A stretch of DNA of 40,412 bases from Planctomycetaceae bacterium (GTDB taxonomy: Bacteria > Planctomycetota > Planctomycetia > Planctomycetales > Planctomycetaceae), in assembly GCA_029243145.1 (NCBI GenBank), contig JAQWSQ010000132.1:1-40412 (forward strand), written 5' to 3'. This document shows positions 25,149-33,285 of this stretch, in pieces. Made by a program: the position numbers and the translations under genes. Positions within the stretch are counted from its first letter, which is position 1, and each line of letters starts with the position of its first letter. The notes below the pieces were generated by a model, which worked only from the letters and a program-made list of their open reading frames with translations, was not told the origin of the DNA and ran no database searches.

Positions 25149-25835
25149 ATGAGTACTGTTCCAAAATCAAGTCACACTGATCGTCTCGCTAATTCCCAGA
25201 GCGCGGTCCCTTTGAATCTAGTTGCTGGGAAACTGAGCCGACGCGAATTGCGACGCCGCATGTGGCACATGCTTCCAGGATTAATCCCATTCTTGCTTTG
25301 GCCGATTAAGCATTCCGACCCGCTTTCTCCGACGCTCAAACTGATCATTCTCGCGGTGGCGGCTGTTGTTGCTGGGAGTATTTATGTCAAGTTCCGATAT
25401 GTCAGTCGAGATAATTCAGAAAATCGATCCGAAGCGGTTCTTGGATATTTGATGAGCGTTCTGGGGTCTTTACTATTGTTCCCCGCACATCCCGAAATTG
25501 GTTTTGCGGTGTTGGCTGTACTTGCCTTTGGTGACGGCAGTGCAACGTTTGGTGGTCTGGTATTCCCCAGTCGTTCCCTTCCCTGGAATGATGACAAAAC
25601 TGTGTCCGGCATGTTCTCGTTCATTTTGATGGGAACCATTATGGTTTCTGTGATCTATTGGGGCGAAGCGAATCCCGGAGTCGATTGGAGGTCGGCATTT
25701 TTGATTGCCGCTCCGACTTCGATCTGTGCAGCCATCGCTGAATCACTCCCCGTTCGACTCAATGATAATGTCCGTGTGGGAATCGTGGCTGCCATCGTCG
25801 CACCGATTGCCCAATATTTTGTGCTGGGATTTTGA
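25149..25835 (+). CDS. Dolichol kinase/phytol kinase-like (CTP-dependent) membrane protein
   Basis: A 228-residue polytopic membrane protein with about six hydrophobic segments after residue 45. It fits the dolichol/phytol kinase and CDP-diacylglycerol synthase-related family: an RRxMWHMLPGLIPFLLWP start (residues 35-52), the conserved AFGDGSATFGGLVFP motif (about 126-140), a WNDDKTVSGMFSF motif, and SLPVRLNDNVRVG near the end. These motifs line the CTP/substrate site in such enzymes. It may phosphorylate a polyprenol or related lipid. The ribosome site before ATG 25149 is a GAGGTAGGG-like tract. The VOC protein follows 68 bases downstream with no obvious functional tie. Confidence 0.83.
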   Translation: MSTVPKSSHTDRLANSQSAVPLNLVAGKLSRRELRRRMWHMLPGLIPFLLWPIKHSDPLSPTLKLIILAVAAVVAGSIYVKFRYVSRDNSENRSEAVLGYLMSVLGSLLLFPAHPEIGFAVLAVLAFGDGSATFGGLVFPSRSLPWNDDKTVSGMFSFILMGTIMVSVIYWGEANPGVDWRSAFLIAAPTSICAAIAESLPVRLNDNVRVGIVAAIVAPIAQYFVLGF

Positions 25836-25903
25836 AATCACACGCAGTATCGTTCGGGATGTTGCCAGCTATTTGACGCCACTTCGATCAAGGACTCATT
25901 CGC

Positions 25904-26296
25904 ATGCGTGTGGAACATATTGCTTTCAATGTTTCTGATCCCAACGGTATGGCTCGCTGGTATTGCGAGCATCTGGGATTCTCCATCAAACGGAAAGTGA
26001 TGGAAGCACCCTGGGCACATTTCATCGTCGATGAGCACGGCAGCTTTATGATCGAGATTTATGGCAACAAATCGCAGCCAGTTTTTGACTATCCGCAAAT
26101 TGCGCCTGCCACGATGCACTTGGCCTTTGTCTCAATGGATCTCGAAGCAGATCGAGAGCGATTGCTGAAAGCCGGTGCGAGCTCTGTGACGGATGGCATC
26201 GAAGATCTCCCCGGTGGTGACGCGATGACGTTCGTCCGCGATCCGTGGGGCATCACTCTGCAACTGGTAAAACGGGCTACCCCGATGTTGGATTGA
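25904..26296 (+). CDS. VOC (glyoxalase/bleomycin-resistance) superfamily protein
   Basis: A 130-residue single-domain VOC protein (two beta-alpha-beta-beta-beta units). Visible features: the HIAFNVSDPNGMARWYCEHLGF start with His5, MIEIYGNK in the first unit, MHLAFVSMDLEADRERLLKAGA as second-unit entry, and the FVRDPWGITLQLV end. These positions fit a metal-binding His/Glu set. Substrate cannot be deduced; glyoxalase, dioxygenase and antibiotic-resistance roles all occur in this superfamily. It starts 68 bases after the dolichol-kinase-like gene, and its stop codon runs into a 16-base tandem repeat. It is convergent with the lyase gene. Confidence 0.85.
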   Translation: MRVEHIAFNVSDPNGMARWYCEHLGFSIKRKVMEAPWAHFIVDEHGSFMIEIYGNKSQPVFDYPQIAPATMHLAFVSMDLEADRERLLKAGASSVTDGIEDLPGGDAMTFVRDPWGITLQLVKRATPMLD

Positions 26297-26326
26297 GTCG
26301 CTCTTATACAGAGTCGCTCTTATACA
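26295..26326. repeat. Perfect tandem repeat, two copies of 16 bases
   Basis: GAGTCGCTCTTATACA occurs at 26295-26310 and again at 26311-26326. The first copy contains the last two bases of the VOC stop codon, and the second copy holds the stop codon (TTA on the plus strand) of the minus-strand aldolase gene. It fits a recent slipped-strand duplication at the junction of convergent genes. Confidence 0.9.
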
Positions 26327-27258
26327 GTGACCGAGTTCGATGATACATAATTCAATGTGTTTGGAAACAGATCGGAAAACGGTTCCAAAGTTTCAAAGAG
26401 CTTTTGACTTTGCTCTTCTGTGAGTGCTCTTAGAGGACTTCGTACCTGGCCACAATCGACGCCCAGAAATCGCATTAACAATTTGGACGCACCCAGAAAG
26501 CCAAATGGTTTCATGACAGAAACCAACTTGGCCGATTGCAATTGCAACTGCCTCGCAGCGTCGATGTGACCTGCCGAGAATTCATCCAGCATTTCATGGT
26601 ACATAGGCGTCATGAAATTGTAGGTGCTGCCGACAGCACTACGGACACCAAACATCCACGCGGCGAGAATCATTTCATCGGAACCAAAGAAGACATTGCC
26701 CTTAAAAGTTGGTGAGTCAAGCACCTCTTGCAGAACGGGAAGATCGGAGCGGGAGAATTTGATGCCACCGAACTGTGGGATCTCTGCGGTCGCTCTCTCG
26801 ATCAACTCCACGGTATCGACGGCAACGCCCGTCATTGAGGGAATGTCATAATAATAAATTGGCAGTTCTGGAGCCGCTGCCGAGAGCCGTTTCAGGTCCG
26901 CCAGAATCATGTCGATCCCGTCGGGACGAAAGTAGGTGGGAGGCATCGCGGCGATCCCGGCAGCACCGATTTGTCCGGCCTGTTGAGACAAGGCAATCGC
27001 GTCGGGGAGTGCGTTTGCTCCGACATGAAGAATCACTTCCAGATCGGTTCCGGCCGCCACATCGACCCATTGTTTGCCCAAAGCGAGGCGTCCTTGCAAG
27101 GATAGCGAGAGAGACTCGCCCGTCGTTCCACCGGGGAAGACGCCGGCGACATTCTGTTTCAGTAAAAATTCTGCCTGACGTTCCACCGCGGAAGGATTGA
27201 ATTCTCCCTGCGCATCAAAGGGAGTGTGAGTGGCGGCAATCAATCGGTAGGAAGACAT
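26320..27258 (-). CDS. N-acetylneuraminate lyase-like (DapA/NAL family) aldolase
   Basis: A 312-residue class I aldolase of the dihydrodipicolinate synthase/N-acetylneuraminate lyase family. The pyruvate-binding GGTTGESLSLS (43-53), catalytic Tyr in YYYDIPSMTG (Y137) and Schiff-base Lys K167 in GGIKFSRSD are present. The GTTGE-SLSLS motif and YYYxIPxxTG resemble N-acetylneuraminate lyase more than DapA. It would split a sialic acid or another 2-keto-3-deoxy acid to pyruvate plus an aldehyde sugar in the cytoplasm. Start ATG 27258 is supported by AGGA seven bases upstream, so the longer frame to 27297 is not used. No sialic acid transporter lies nearby. The exact substrate is uncertain. Confidence 0.82.
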   Translation of the reverse strand: MSSYRLIAATHTPFDAQGEFNPSAVERQAEFLLKQNVAGVFPGGTTGESLSLSLQGRLALGKQWVDVAAGTDLEVILHVGANALPDAIALSQQAGQIGAAGIAAMPPTYFRPDGIDMILADLKRLSAAAPELPIYYYDIPSMTGVAVDTVELIERATAEIPQFGGIKFSRSDLPVLQEVLDSPTFKGNVFFGSDEMILAAWMFGVRSAVGSTYNFMTPMYHEMLDEFSAGHIDAARQLQLQSAKLVSVMKPFGFLGASKLLMRFLGVDCGQVRSPLRALTEEQSQKLFETLEPFSDLFPNTLNYVSSNSVTV

Positions 27259-27416
27259 ATCAGATTCCTGCAGGTGAAGATGGAACTTCTTTATCATTCA
27301 CGATATTGGGCGTTCTCTCCAGTTGATTCGATCCCAAGTCAGCGAAAACCTATGAAATGGGACGCCGAGAATGACGATTATAGCCGTTGGAGAAGGTGGT
27401 CAGCGCGGGAGTCTTC

Positions 27417-28721
27417 TTATTCGTCGTGGAGAGAGGACTTACTTCTGAGCAGGTGATGATAGTTTTGAGCGAACCGGTGTGATTCATCGCGCACATACTG
27501 AAGGAGTCTGAGCCCGTAGGCGTGCCGAGAGAGTTTGCGCGGCTCGGCTTCTCCGGGGACGTAAATCTCTTCTTCGCGTTTGGCAATGGAAATTGTGAAC
27601 GGAGGATCGACACCGAGTGCTTCCATCGCGGCCATGGCGGCGTTCAATTGCCCCTTCCCGCCATCGATCAGAAGAATATCGGGAAACGCTTCCCCCTCGC
27701 GATGCAATCGGGAGATGCGTCGGCTGACGACTTCCCGAATTGAACCAAAGTCGTCCACGCCATCTACAGTCCGAATCTTGTACCGTTTGTAACCATGCTT
27801 GAATGGTAAGCCGTCAATAAATTGCACTAACGAAGCCACCGTCTCTCCCCCCTGGAGATGAGCGATATCGACTCCTTCGATCACTCGGGGTGTTTCTTTC
27901 AGTTTGAAAATTTGTTTCAAACCGGCAAGACCTTTTTTGGGATCGATGTAAAAAACTTCTGGCTGAGCGTGCTCTTCGAGGTCACCTCGCAGGTGAATGT
28001 TTTCAAGAGACTTGATTTCATCGCGGAGACGGGCGGCTTTCTCAAATTTCAATTCTTTGGAGGCCGCTTCCATCTCCTTTTTCATATCTTTAAGCAGTTT
28101 TTTTTTGTTCCCATCCAGAAACATTTTTAACCGACGGATATCTTCCTTGTAGTCTGCAGAGGAGATGCGGAAATTGCAGGGTGCCGTGCATTGATTGATG
28201 CTGGCGAGTAGACATGGCCTGAACCAGTGCCACTTCTCATCGTCTTCTTCGATGTCGAGAGTGCAGGTTCGGAAGCGGAAAATCTTTTGCAGAACGCCGA
28301 TGGTCCCGCGAAGTTTTTTGGCACTCGTGAAGGGTCCATAAAGTTTGACTCCCTGAGAGAGAGGCGTTCGCGTGAACTCCACTCGCGGGAATTCTTCATT
28401 CGTGGTGATTTGCAGATACGGGAATGACTTGTCGTCTTTCAATTCGGAATTAAATTTCGGCTGCACGTCTTTGATCAACCGAGCTTCGAGCAGCAGTGCA
28501 TCCACTTCACTTTCGGTCTCAATAAAATCAATGTCGGCAATTTCGGTGGTCAGCTCAGCCGTGCGGCGTTCGTTCTCGGCGGCTTTGGTGAAATAGCTTC
28601 CCGCACGAGATTTGAGATTGACGGCTTTTCCCACATAAATCACTCGTTCCTCAGCGTCTTTCATCAGGTACACGCCGGGGCCTGTGGGGAAAGATTTTAC
28701 TTTTTCTCGAGGAGCAGTCAT
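27417..28721 (-). CDS. uvrC: UvrC-type excinuclease subunit lacking the C-terminal HhH region
   Basis: A 434-residue nucleotide-excision-repair nuclease. The GIY-YIG domain (GPGVYLMKD, then VIYVGKAVNLKSR, near 13-40) handles the 3' incision. The UVR domain (about 210-245, ELKFEKAARLRDEIKSLENI) binds UvrB. The RNase-H-like domain (GVDIAHLQGGETVASLV, LLIDGGKGQLNAA, VRDESHRFA) handles the 5' incision and retains its acidic residues and His. It stops just after RDESHRFAQNYHH, where typical UvrC continues for about 150 more residues with tandem helix-hairpin-helix motifs. A cluster of cysteines (RTC, RPC, QCTAPC) could bind Fe-S, as reported for UvrC. No frameshift is obvious at the end. Confidence 0.9.
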   Translation of the reverse strand: MTAPREKVKSFPTGPGVYLMKDAEERVIYVGKAVNLKSRAGSYFTKAAENERRTAELTTEIADIDFIETESEVDALLLEARLIKDVQPKFNSELKDDKSFPYLQITTNEEFPRVEFTRTPLSQGVKLYGPFTSAKKLRGTIGVLQKIFRFRTCTLDIEEDDEKWHWFRPCLLASINQCTAPCNFRISSADYKEDIRRLKMFLDGNKKKLLKDMKKEMEAASKELKFEKAARLRDEIKSLENIHLRGDLEEHAQPEVFYIDPKKGLAGLKQIFKLKETPRVIEGVDIAHLQGGETVASLVQFIDGLPFKHGYKRYKIRTVDGVDDFGSIREVVSRRISRLHREGEAFPDILLIDGGKGQLNAAMAAMEALGVDPPFTISIAKREEEIYVPGEAEPRKLSRHAYGLRLLQYVRDESHRFAQNYHHLLRSKSSLHDE

Positions 28722-29002
28722 TTTGTGCCACGAACGATCAAATTGCAGGGTAAGACATGCTGTGTCGGTCCTTCATTTTAGCAGTTTTTGGGGGAAAGTC
28801 TCGGCAGTCTTCGTCTAAGTGGGATCTCGTAACGGTTGAAAAGGGCCGGAAATTGAATCTCTTGAGGATCCGCAGAGACCGGACTGGAGGTATTCCCGGC
28901 GAACTTCTACAATAATCGACTCAAAATCTTATTGATCAATCACCATCGTTAAGCGTTTCCCAGAGACATCTGGCGATGGGCTCCATCCAGAAATTGACAT
29001 TT

Positions 29003-29992
29003 ATGAGCGCCTCGTCCCCGGAACCCAAGGTCGATCTGAAAAATCCGATCCTGGCTGCCGTGTTGGGATTACTGATTCCCGGTGCGGGACATTTCTATCA
29101 GGGGCGAACCTTCAAGGGAATCATTTATTGTGTTTGTATCCTCTCCATGTTTGCCTGGGGCATGCAAATGGGGAGTTGGCAATTGATCTACCGGTTGGAG
29201 CCCGCAAAAAGTTTTGATTTTGATTTCGACGATGCACGATTTCGACAGCTCGACCCCGAACGCTTTGATGACATGCGTCAGCAATTGGATCAGATGGGGC
29301 CAACACGAGCACGGGGCAAAACAGAGTGGGGCTATTATGCCCAAGTTCCTGTCGGGTTGTTTACAGTGCCCGCATTTTTTCAGGAAGAACGGTATTACTC
29401 GCCCAGTAATCAGCCGGTCTCCCCCGAATCACAATCCATCGAACAACAGATTGTCGGAAATCTCGATTATATTGACGATGAAGGAAACGAATTTTCGTTA
29501 CCCGTTTCGGGAACCATTCAGCTCTCGCCTGAAGAGGGTGAGTTTGGTCGTGAGATGGAAGGAGCTTTCACAGGTTCTGGAGAAGACGGAGAAATCCAAG
29601 TCAAGCTTCGCGGTAACGCTCGCCTGGATCCTCCCATCGGTGCAAATCGTTATCGAAATTTACGAGTCAATGCAATCACTCTGGGCGAAGAAGAACTCAT
29701 TGATGGCGTTTTGACAGCACAAATTTCACGTTCATTCCTGAATTGGTTTCTCGTTCCTCCCGATCATGAAGGACTGGAGAAATTGCATGCTGATCTCGGT
29801 AAGAAATTCACTCTCGCAAAGGTCTTTACGTGGATTGCCGGCCTCTTGAACATTCTGGCAATTTGGGATGCTTATGCGGGACCAGCTTATGGATTTCGCA
29901 TGCTGACTCGGAAGGAAGATTCGCCGGAGAAGAAACAGGATCCAGAGAGTTCACCAGAAGCAACCGCCACGACCAGCCAGAATCCCGAATAA
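29003..29992 (+). CDS. DUF6677-like membrane protein
   Basis: A 329-residue protein with a TM2-like first hairpin: KNPILAAVLGLLIPGAGHFYQGRTFKGIIYCVC (residues 12-44), including the Gly-rich GAGHFYQGR turn typical of this planctomycete family. A second hydrophobic stretch follows near 265-290. The middle (about 60-250) is a soluble, acidic beta-rich region. The C-terminus is polar and disordered-looking. Function is unknown. ATG 28976 would add nine residues; ATG 29003 is chosen because it starts immediately before the conserved block, but neither start has a clear ribosome site. A tiny membrane protein follows 10 bases downstream, so the two are probably co-transcribed. Confidence 0.8.
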   Translation: MSASSPEPKVDLKNPILAAVLGLLIPGAGHFYQGRTFKGIIYCVCILSMFAWGMQMGSWQLIYRLEPAKSFDFDFDDARFRQLDPERFDDMRQQLDQMGPTRARGKTEWGYYAQVPVGLFTVPAFFQEERYYSPSNQPVSPESQSIEQQIVGNLDYIDDEGNEFSLPVSGTIQLSPEEGEFGREMEGAFTGSGEDGEIQVKLRGNARLDPPIGANRYRNLRVNAITLGEEELIDGVLTAQISRSFLNWFLVPPDHEGLEKLHADLGKKFTLAKVFTWIAGLLNILAIWDAYAGPAYGFRMLTRKEDSPEKKQDPESSPEATATTSQNPE

Positions 29993-30002
29993 GAGAATCA
30001 CC

Positions 30003-30209
30003 ATGAATGCCTGGAGCTTGTTGGCCCAATCCGAAAACATACTTTGGTATATCTTGCCGCTCGCGGTCGGTATCAGCCTCGTCTACTCGGCGAGTCGATA
30101 TGAAGAGACAGACAGCGTTCTGCGTCGCGCGATGCGATTGTTTTTTCAGATTACGATCTTTATGTTCGTCGTCTTTTCGGTGCTGTGGGTTTTATCTTAC
30201 CGCTTGTAA
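30003..30209 (+). CDS. Small two-helix membrane protein
   Basis: A 68-residue protein with two hydrophobic helices, near residues 13-28 (NILWYILPLAVGISLVYS) and 45-65 (RLFFQITIFMFVVFSVLWVL). A positively charged loop lies between them. It starts 10 bases after the DUF6677-like gene and probably works with it. It is convergent with the sulfatase gene with no bases between the two stop codons. I do not recognise the family; a conserved small partner of DUF6677 proteins is a reasonable guess. The regular helix pattern and tight spacing argue for a real gene. Confidence 0.7.
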   Translation: MNAWSLLAQSENILWYILPLAVGISLVYSASRYEETDSVLRRAMRLFFQITIFMFVVFSVLWVLSYRL

Positions 30210-31637
30210 TCACCTAGCATTTTGTGAGTCTGGCCGTTTCTGAGTTCGATGCGGTTTCGCGGCATCTTCTGTGGCGATTCCCTCATCCCCCTGCTGTTCC
30301 ATCCAGGTAGAGAGTTCGGCTTTCATTTTCTGAATAGGCTTTGAATAAGCAGGATTATCGGCGAGATTGTGTGATTCGTCAGGGTCAGTTTCGAGGTCGT
30401 AGAATTCATACTCGGGCCGTGACTCATAGATATCGACCAATTTCCTGGCATGCTCATCTCCCGCTTCGGCTGCTTTCTTCCAAGCGGTCCAGTAGTCACT
30501 TTTGCCCTTTGTTGTCGTCAGTACGTTTTGAAACTTTGCCTTGTGATTGGGGTTCCAGATCAGTTTGAACTTTCGGGAACGCACCGAACGGATCGGGTAA
30601 ATCCAAGTCCCATCAATAATACCTCGGGTGGTATGGGCTCCATAGACATAGTCACGATGCGACTCGTTTCCTTCCAACAATACCGGCAGAAAACTGGAAC
30701 CATCAAATCCACTCCCACCCTTGGGAGCACCGGGAAGTCCGGTATCAATCGTGGTTGATTCGACTCCCGCAGCGTCCAATAATGTGGGTAAAATATCGAC
30801 ATATTGAACCATCGCAGACGAGACGGAACCGGGTTTAATATGTCCGGGCCAACGGACTATGAGCGCGGTTCTTAACCCGTTGTCGTAACACGTCCACTTG
30901 CCGTGTGGAAATTGAGCACCCTGCTCACTGGTGTAAATGAAAATTGTTTCATCGCGATAACCGTTGTCGTCGATGGCTTTCATGACGCCGCCCACTTCGC
31001 GATCAAAATCGGTGATCTCTGCGTAATAGTTTGTCAACGCCTCTCGAGTTTCAGGCAGGTCGACCAGATAAGAAGGAACGGTTAATTTCTCAGCATCGTA
31101 TTTCGTCGTGTCTCCTTCACTCCAAGGCAAGTGAGGACTGTGACTGGTGACGACTAAGACGAATGGCTGAGAGTCATCCCGTTTCACAAACTCTTGTATT
31201 TTGGGAAGATTGAGATCGCCGTTGGTCGTCAGGTTTTCAAACGGGAACGATTCTTCGGGACCAAAATGTTTTTTCCCAGAGAGCCCGACTCGATACCCGA
31301 TCTGTCTAAAGTGATGGACGATGCTTCGCGTGCCGACTTTGACTTTACTGTGATTGGGATAGGCGCCATTTCGAATCGGAAAAACACCCGTATAAAGTTG
31401 CTGACGAGTCGGAGCACACATGGCTGTCGCCGTGAAACAGCGAGTGAATCGCATTCCCGCCGCAGCGAGTTGATCGATGTTCGGTGTTTTCACATCACGG
31501 TTGCCGTAACAGCCCGAATCATTCCAGGTTTGATCGTCGGCAAGCACGATGACTACGTTCGGTTTGTCGGCGTTGGGTTGGTCGGCGCGGAGTGCTGTCG
31601 GAAGAAAGAGTAGGAAGAAAACAATCAGGCATCGCAT
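30210..31637 (-). CDS. Sulfatase (formylglycine-dependent, type I)
   Basis: A 475-residue exported sulfatase with signal peptide (residues 1-18, cleaved near LRADQ). D34 and D35 (VLADDQTWND) bind the metal. The sulfatase signature CAPTR starts at C74, which would be converted to formylglycine by a maturase not in this window. Further family pieces are VGLSGKKHFGPE, VVTSHSPHLPW, FIYTSEQGAQFPHGKWTCYD and the YEFYDLETDPDESHNLA end, resembling heparan-type sulfatases. It likely removes sulfate from a glycan in the periplasm or outside. The Shine-Dalgarno AGGAG overlaps the stop codon of the upstream M42 peptidase gene, so translation is coupled. Confidence 0.93.
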   Translation of the reverse strand: MRCLIVFFLLFLPTALRADQPNADKPNVVIVLADDQTWNDSGCYGNRDVKTPNIDQLAAAGMRFTRCFTATAMCAPTRQQLYTGVFPIRNGAYPNHSKVKVGTRSIVHHFRQIGYRVGLSGKKHFGPEESFPFENLTTNGDLNLPKIQEFVKRDDSQPFVLVVTSHSPHLPWSEGDTTKYDAEKLTVPSYLVDLPETREALTNYYAEITDFDREVGGVMKAIDDNGYRDETIFIYTSEQGAQFPHGKWTCYDNGLRTALIVRWPGHIKPGSVSSAMVQYVDILPTLLDAAGVESTTIDTGLPGAPKGGSGFDGSSFLPVLLEGNESHRDYVYGAHTTRGIIDGTWIYPIRSVRSRKFKLIWNPNHKAKFQNVLTTTKGKSDYWTAWKKAAEAGDEHARKLVDIYESRPEYEFYDLETDPDESHNLADNPAYSKPIQKMKAELSTWMEQQGDEGIATEDAAKPHRTQKRPDSQNAR

Positions 31638-31645
31638 GAAATACT

Positions 31646-31650
31646 CTCCT
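31646..31650 (-). promoter_or_regulatory. Ribosome binding site AGGAG for the sulfatase, overlapping upstream stop
   Basis: AGGAG on the minus strand lies eight bases before ATG 31637. The TAG stop codon (31651-31649) of the M42 peptidase gene forms part of the same TAGGAG, so translation of the two genes is likely linked. Confidence 0.6.
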
Positions 31651-32707
31651 AAGGAGTGAAGTCACAAGCGGGTGTCAGCGAAAGACAGAACTGGGCAATC
31701 AATTCGGCAGCATGTTCGAGATCCTGTAACGAAATGACCTCGACCGGTGAATGCATGTAACGATTGGGGATCGCCACCACGGCAGTCGCTTGACCACCAC
31801 GCGAGAGTTGCAATGCTGCCGCATCGTTACTGGCGGCTTTGGGAAGTGGGTTCACTTGATAGGGGATGTTGGCCGCTTTGGCGATCGAGGTCAGACGTTC
31901 ATAAACCCGTGAGTTTGTATTGGGACCGCGAACGATCACGGGGCCTCCACCAATTTTGATATCACCATGTTGGGAGAGACTGACATCAGGAGTATCTGTT
32001 GCATGAGTGACATCGACGGCAATCCCCAACTTTGCATTTGCGGAATAGGAAGCTGTTGTCGCTCCGCGTAAGCCTATTTCTTCTTGAACGGTCGAGACAC
32101 CAATGACGGCTGCTTGAGGAGTGCCCGCTTTCACACGCTCCAATGCCGACATCACCACCCATACCCCCACCTTGTCGTCCATTCCGGGAGCAGATGCGAG
32201 ACCATTGAGAAGTTCCTGATAGCCAAGATTGAGTGTCACCGGGTCGCCGAGTTCAATACGGGTTTCCGCATCAGCTTTATCTTTGGCGCCAATGTCGATC
32301 CAGAGATCCTGAATCTCGGGAATTGTGCCTCGCTCGTTTTTGCTCAGAAGATGAATGGCTTTGCGAGCAATGACTCCGGGAACAGGACCATTGGCTGTCC
32401 ATACTTGAACTTTCTGCCCCAACAGCATTTGCATGTCCCAACCGCCGATGGTCATCGTGCGGAGAAACCCTTCAGGTTCAATATGTTTCACTAGCAAACC
32501 AATTTGGTCGCAATGACCGGCCAGCATGACCCGCGGGTTTCCTTCAGGATTCACTGTGGCGGCAAGATTCCCATGCCAATCGCGATCAATCTGATCGGCA
32601 AAGGTTTCCACATGGGCATGAATTTTCTTCTGAATTTCGGCTTCGTAACCCGAAGGACTGCCCGTTTCGAGAAGTATTTTGAGAAAGCTAAGTTGTTGAT
32701 CCTGCAC
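31649..32707 (-). CDS. M42 family metallopeptidase (glutamyl aminopeptidase-like)
   Basis: A 352-residue cytoplasmic aminopeptidase with two metal ions. Visible ligands: H65 in AGHCDQIG, D177 in APGMDDKVG, E209 (catalytic) and E210 in VQEEIGLRG, D232 in AVDVTHA, and the late His in NRYMHSPVE. The MH42-type PDZ-like inserted domain lies near 80-165. M42 enzymes form large tetrahedral dodecamers that trim small peptides. Its stop codon overlaps the ribosome binding site of the sulfatase, so the two genes form a small operon. Related endoglucanase-annotated members exist, but peptidase is the accepted activity. Length is normal. Confidence 0.92.
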   Translation of the reverse strand: MQDQQLSFLKILLETGSPSGYEAEIQKKIHAHVETFADQIDRDWHGNLAATVNPEGNPRVMLAGHCDQIGLLVKHIEPEGFLRTMTIGGWDMQMLLGQKVQVWTANGPVPGVIARKAIHLLSKNERGTIPEIQDLWIDIGAKDKADAETRIELGDPVTLNLGYQELLNGLASAPGMDDKVGVWVVMSALERVKAGTPQAAVIGVSTVQEEIGLRGATTASYSANAKLGIAVDVTHATDTPDVSLSQHGDIKIGGGPVIVRGPNTNSRVYERLTSIAKAANIPYQVNPLPKAASNDAAALQLSRGGQATAVVAIPNRYMHSPVEVISLQDLEHAAELIAQFCLSLTPACDFTP

Positions 32708-32847
32708 AGTTTATCCTTCAGGTGATGAGAGGTTCGGGGATACGGAGAATTCCTAGAGTACCAAAAATTCGACGCTTTTTTGATCTTTGTATCGTCAGAT
32801 TTTCTGAGAGCAAAGACTGTGTTGAAAAATCAGACAGAGAAATAAAT

Positions 32848-32876
32848 TTGACGACTCAATTTGGGAACGATACTGT
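32848..32876 (+). promoter_or_regulatory. Possible sigma70 promoter of the BON-like gene
   Basis: TTGACG (32848-32853, 5 of 6) is followed after 17 bases by TACTGT (32871-32876), a weak -10 that keeps the first two and the last consensus bases. The transcript would have a leader of about 85 bases. Confidence 0.4.
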
Positions 32877-32968
32877 TGAGTGATTGCGAACGCTGATGGA
32901 TCGCCGAATTCGCATCCCTTGCACTTGGTCTTTCACACACATCAGGTGCTACATGGAGGAACTCAATC

Positions 32969-33205
32969 ATGCTTCCAGAGCCTTACCTGACTGAACAAAC
33001 ACTTCCAAATGTTGCAGAGCGAATCAGACAAGTGATTCGCGCTCGAACCGGTGATTCGGTTTATGCTCTACAAGTTGAAGTGGATTCAGGATCGATCATC
33101 CTCAATGGGCGTACCACGACCTACTACAACAAACAGCTTGCGACACACGCCGCACAATCGGCGGCAGGTGGTCGATTGTTGTCCAATGAGATTGAAGTGA
33201 GTTGA
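32969..33205 (+). CDS. Small BON-domain-like protein
   Basis: A 78-residue protein fitting one BON (bacterial OsmY and nodulation) domain without a signal peptide: VAERIRQVI, then YALQVEVDSGSIILNGRT, and a final ATHAAQSAAGGRLLSNEIEVS. BON domains usually bind membranes or lipids and are linked to osmotic stress, but most carry a signal, so this may be a cytoplasmic variant. A good ribosome site GGAGGA (32955-32960) lies eight bases before ATG 32969. It is divergent from the M42 peptidase and convergent with rplU. Moderately confident in the fold, not in function. Confidence 0.7.
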   Translation: MLPEPYLTEQTLPNVAERIRQVIRARTGDSVYALQVEVDSGSIILNGRTTTYYNKQLATHAAQSAAGGRLLSNEIEVS

Positions 33206-33228
33206 GTAAGACCTGTATCTCGGCGCAT

Positions 33229-33257
33229 AAAAAACGACCTTCGATCAACGAAGGCCG
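33229..33257 (-). terminator. Rho-independent terminator after rplU
   Basis: On the minus strand, a 9-base stem (CGGCCTTCG pairing with CGAAGGTCG, one G-T pair, loop of five) is followed by six T residues (33234-33229). It lies 28 bases after the rplU stop codon. The plus strand side lacks a T run, so it chiefly ends the rplU transcript. Confidence 0.85.
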
Positions 33258-33285
33258 TTAGATTGACTATTTGACCGATGAAGCC

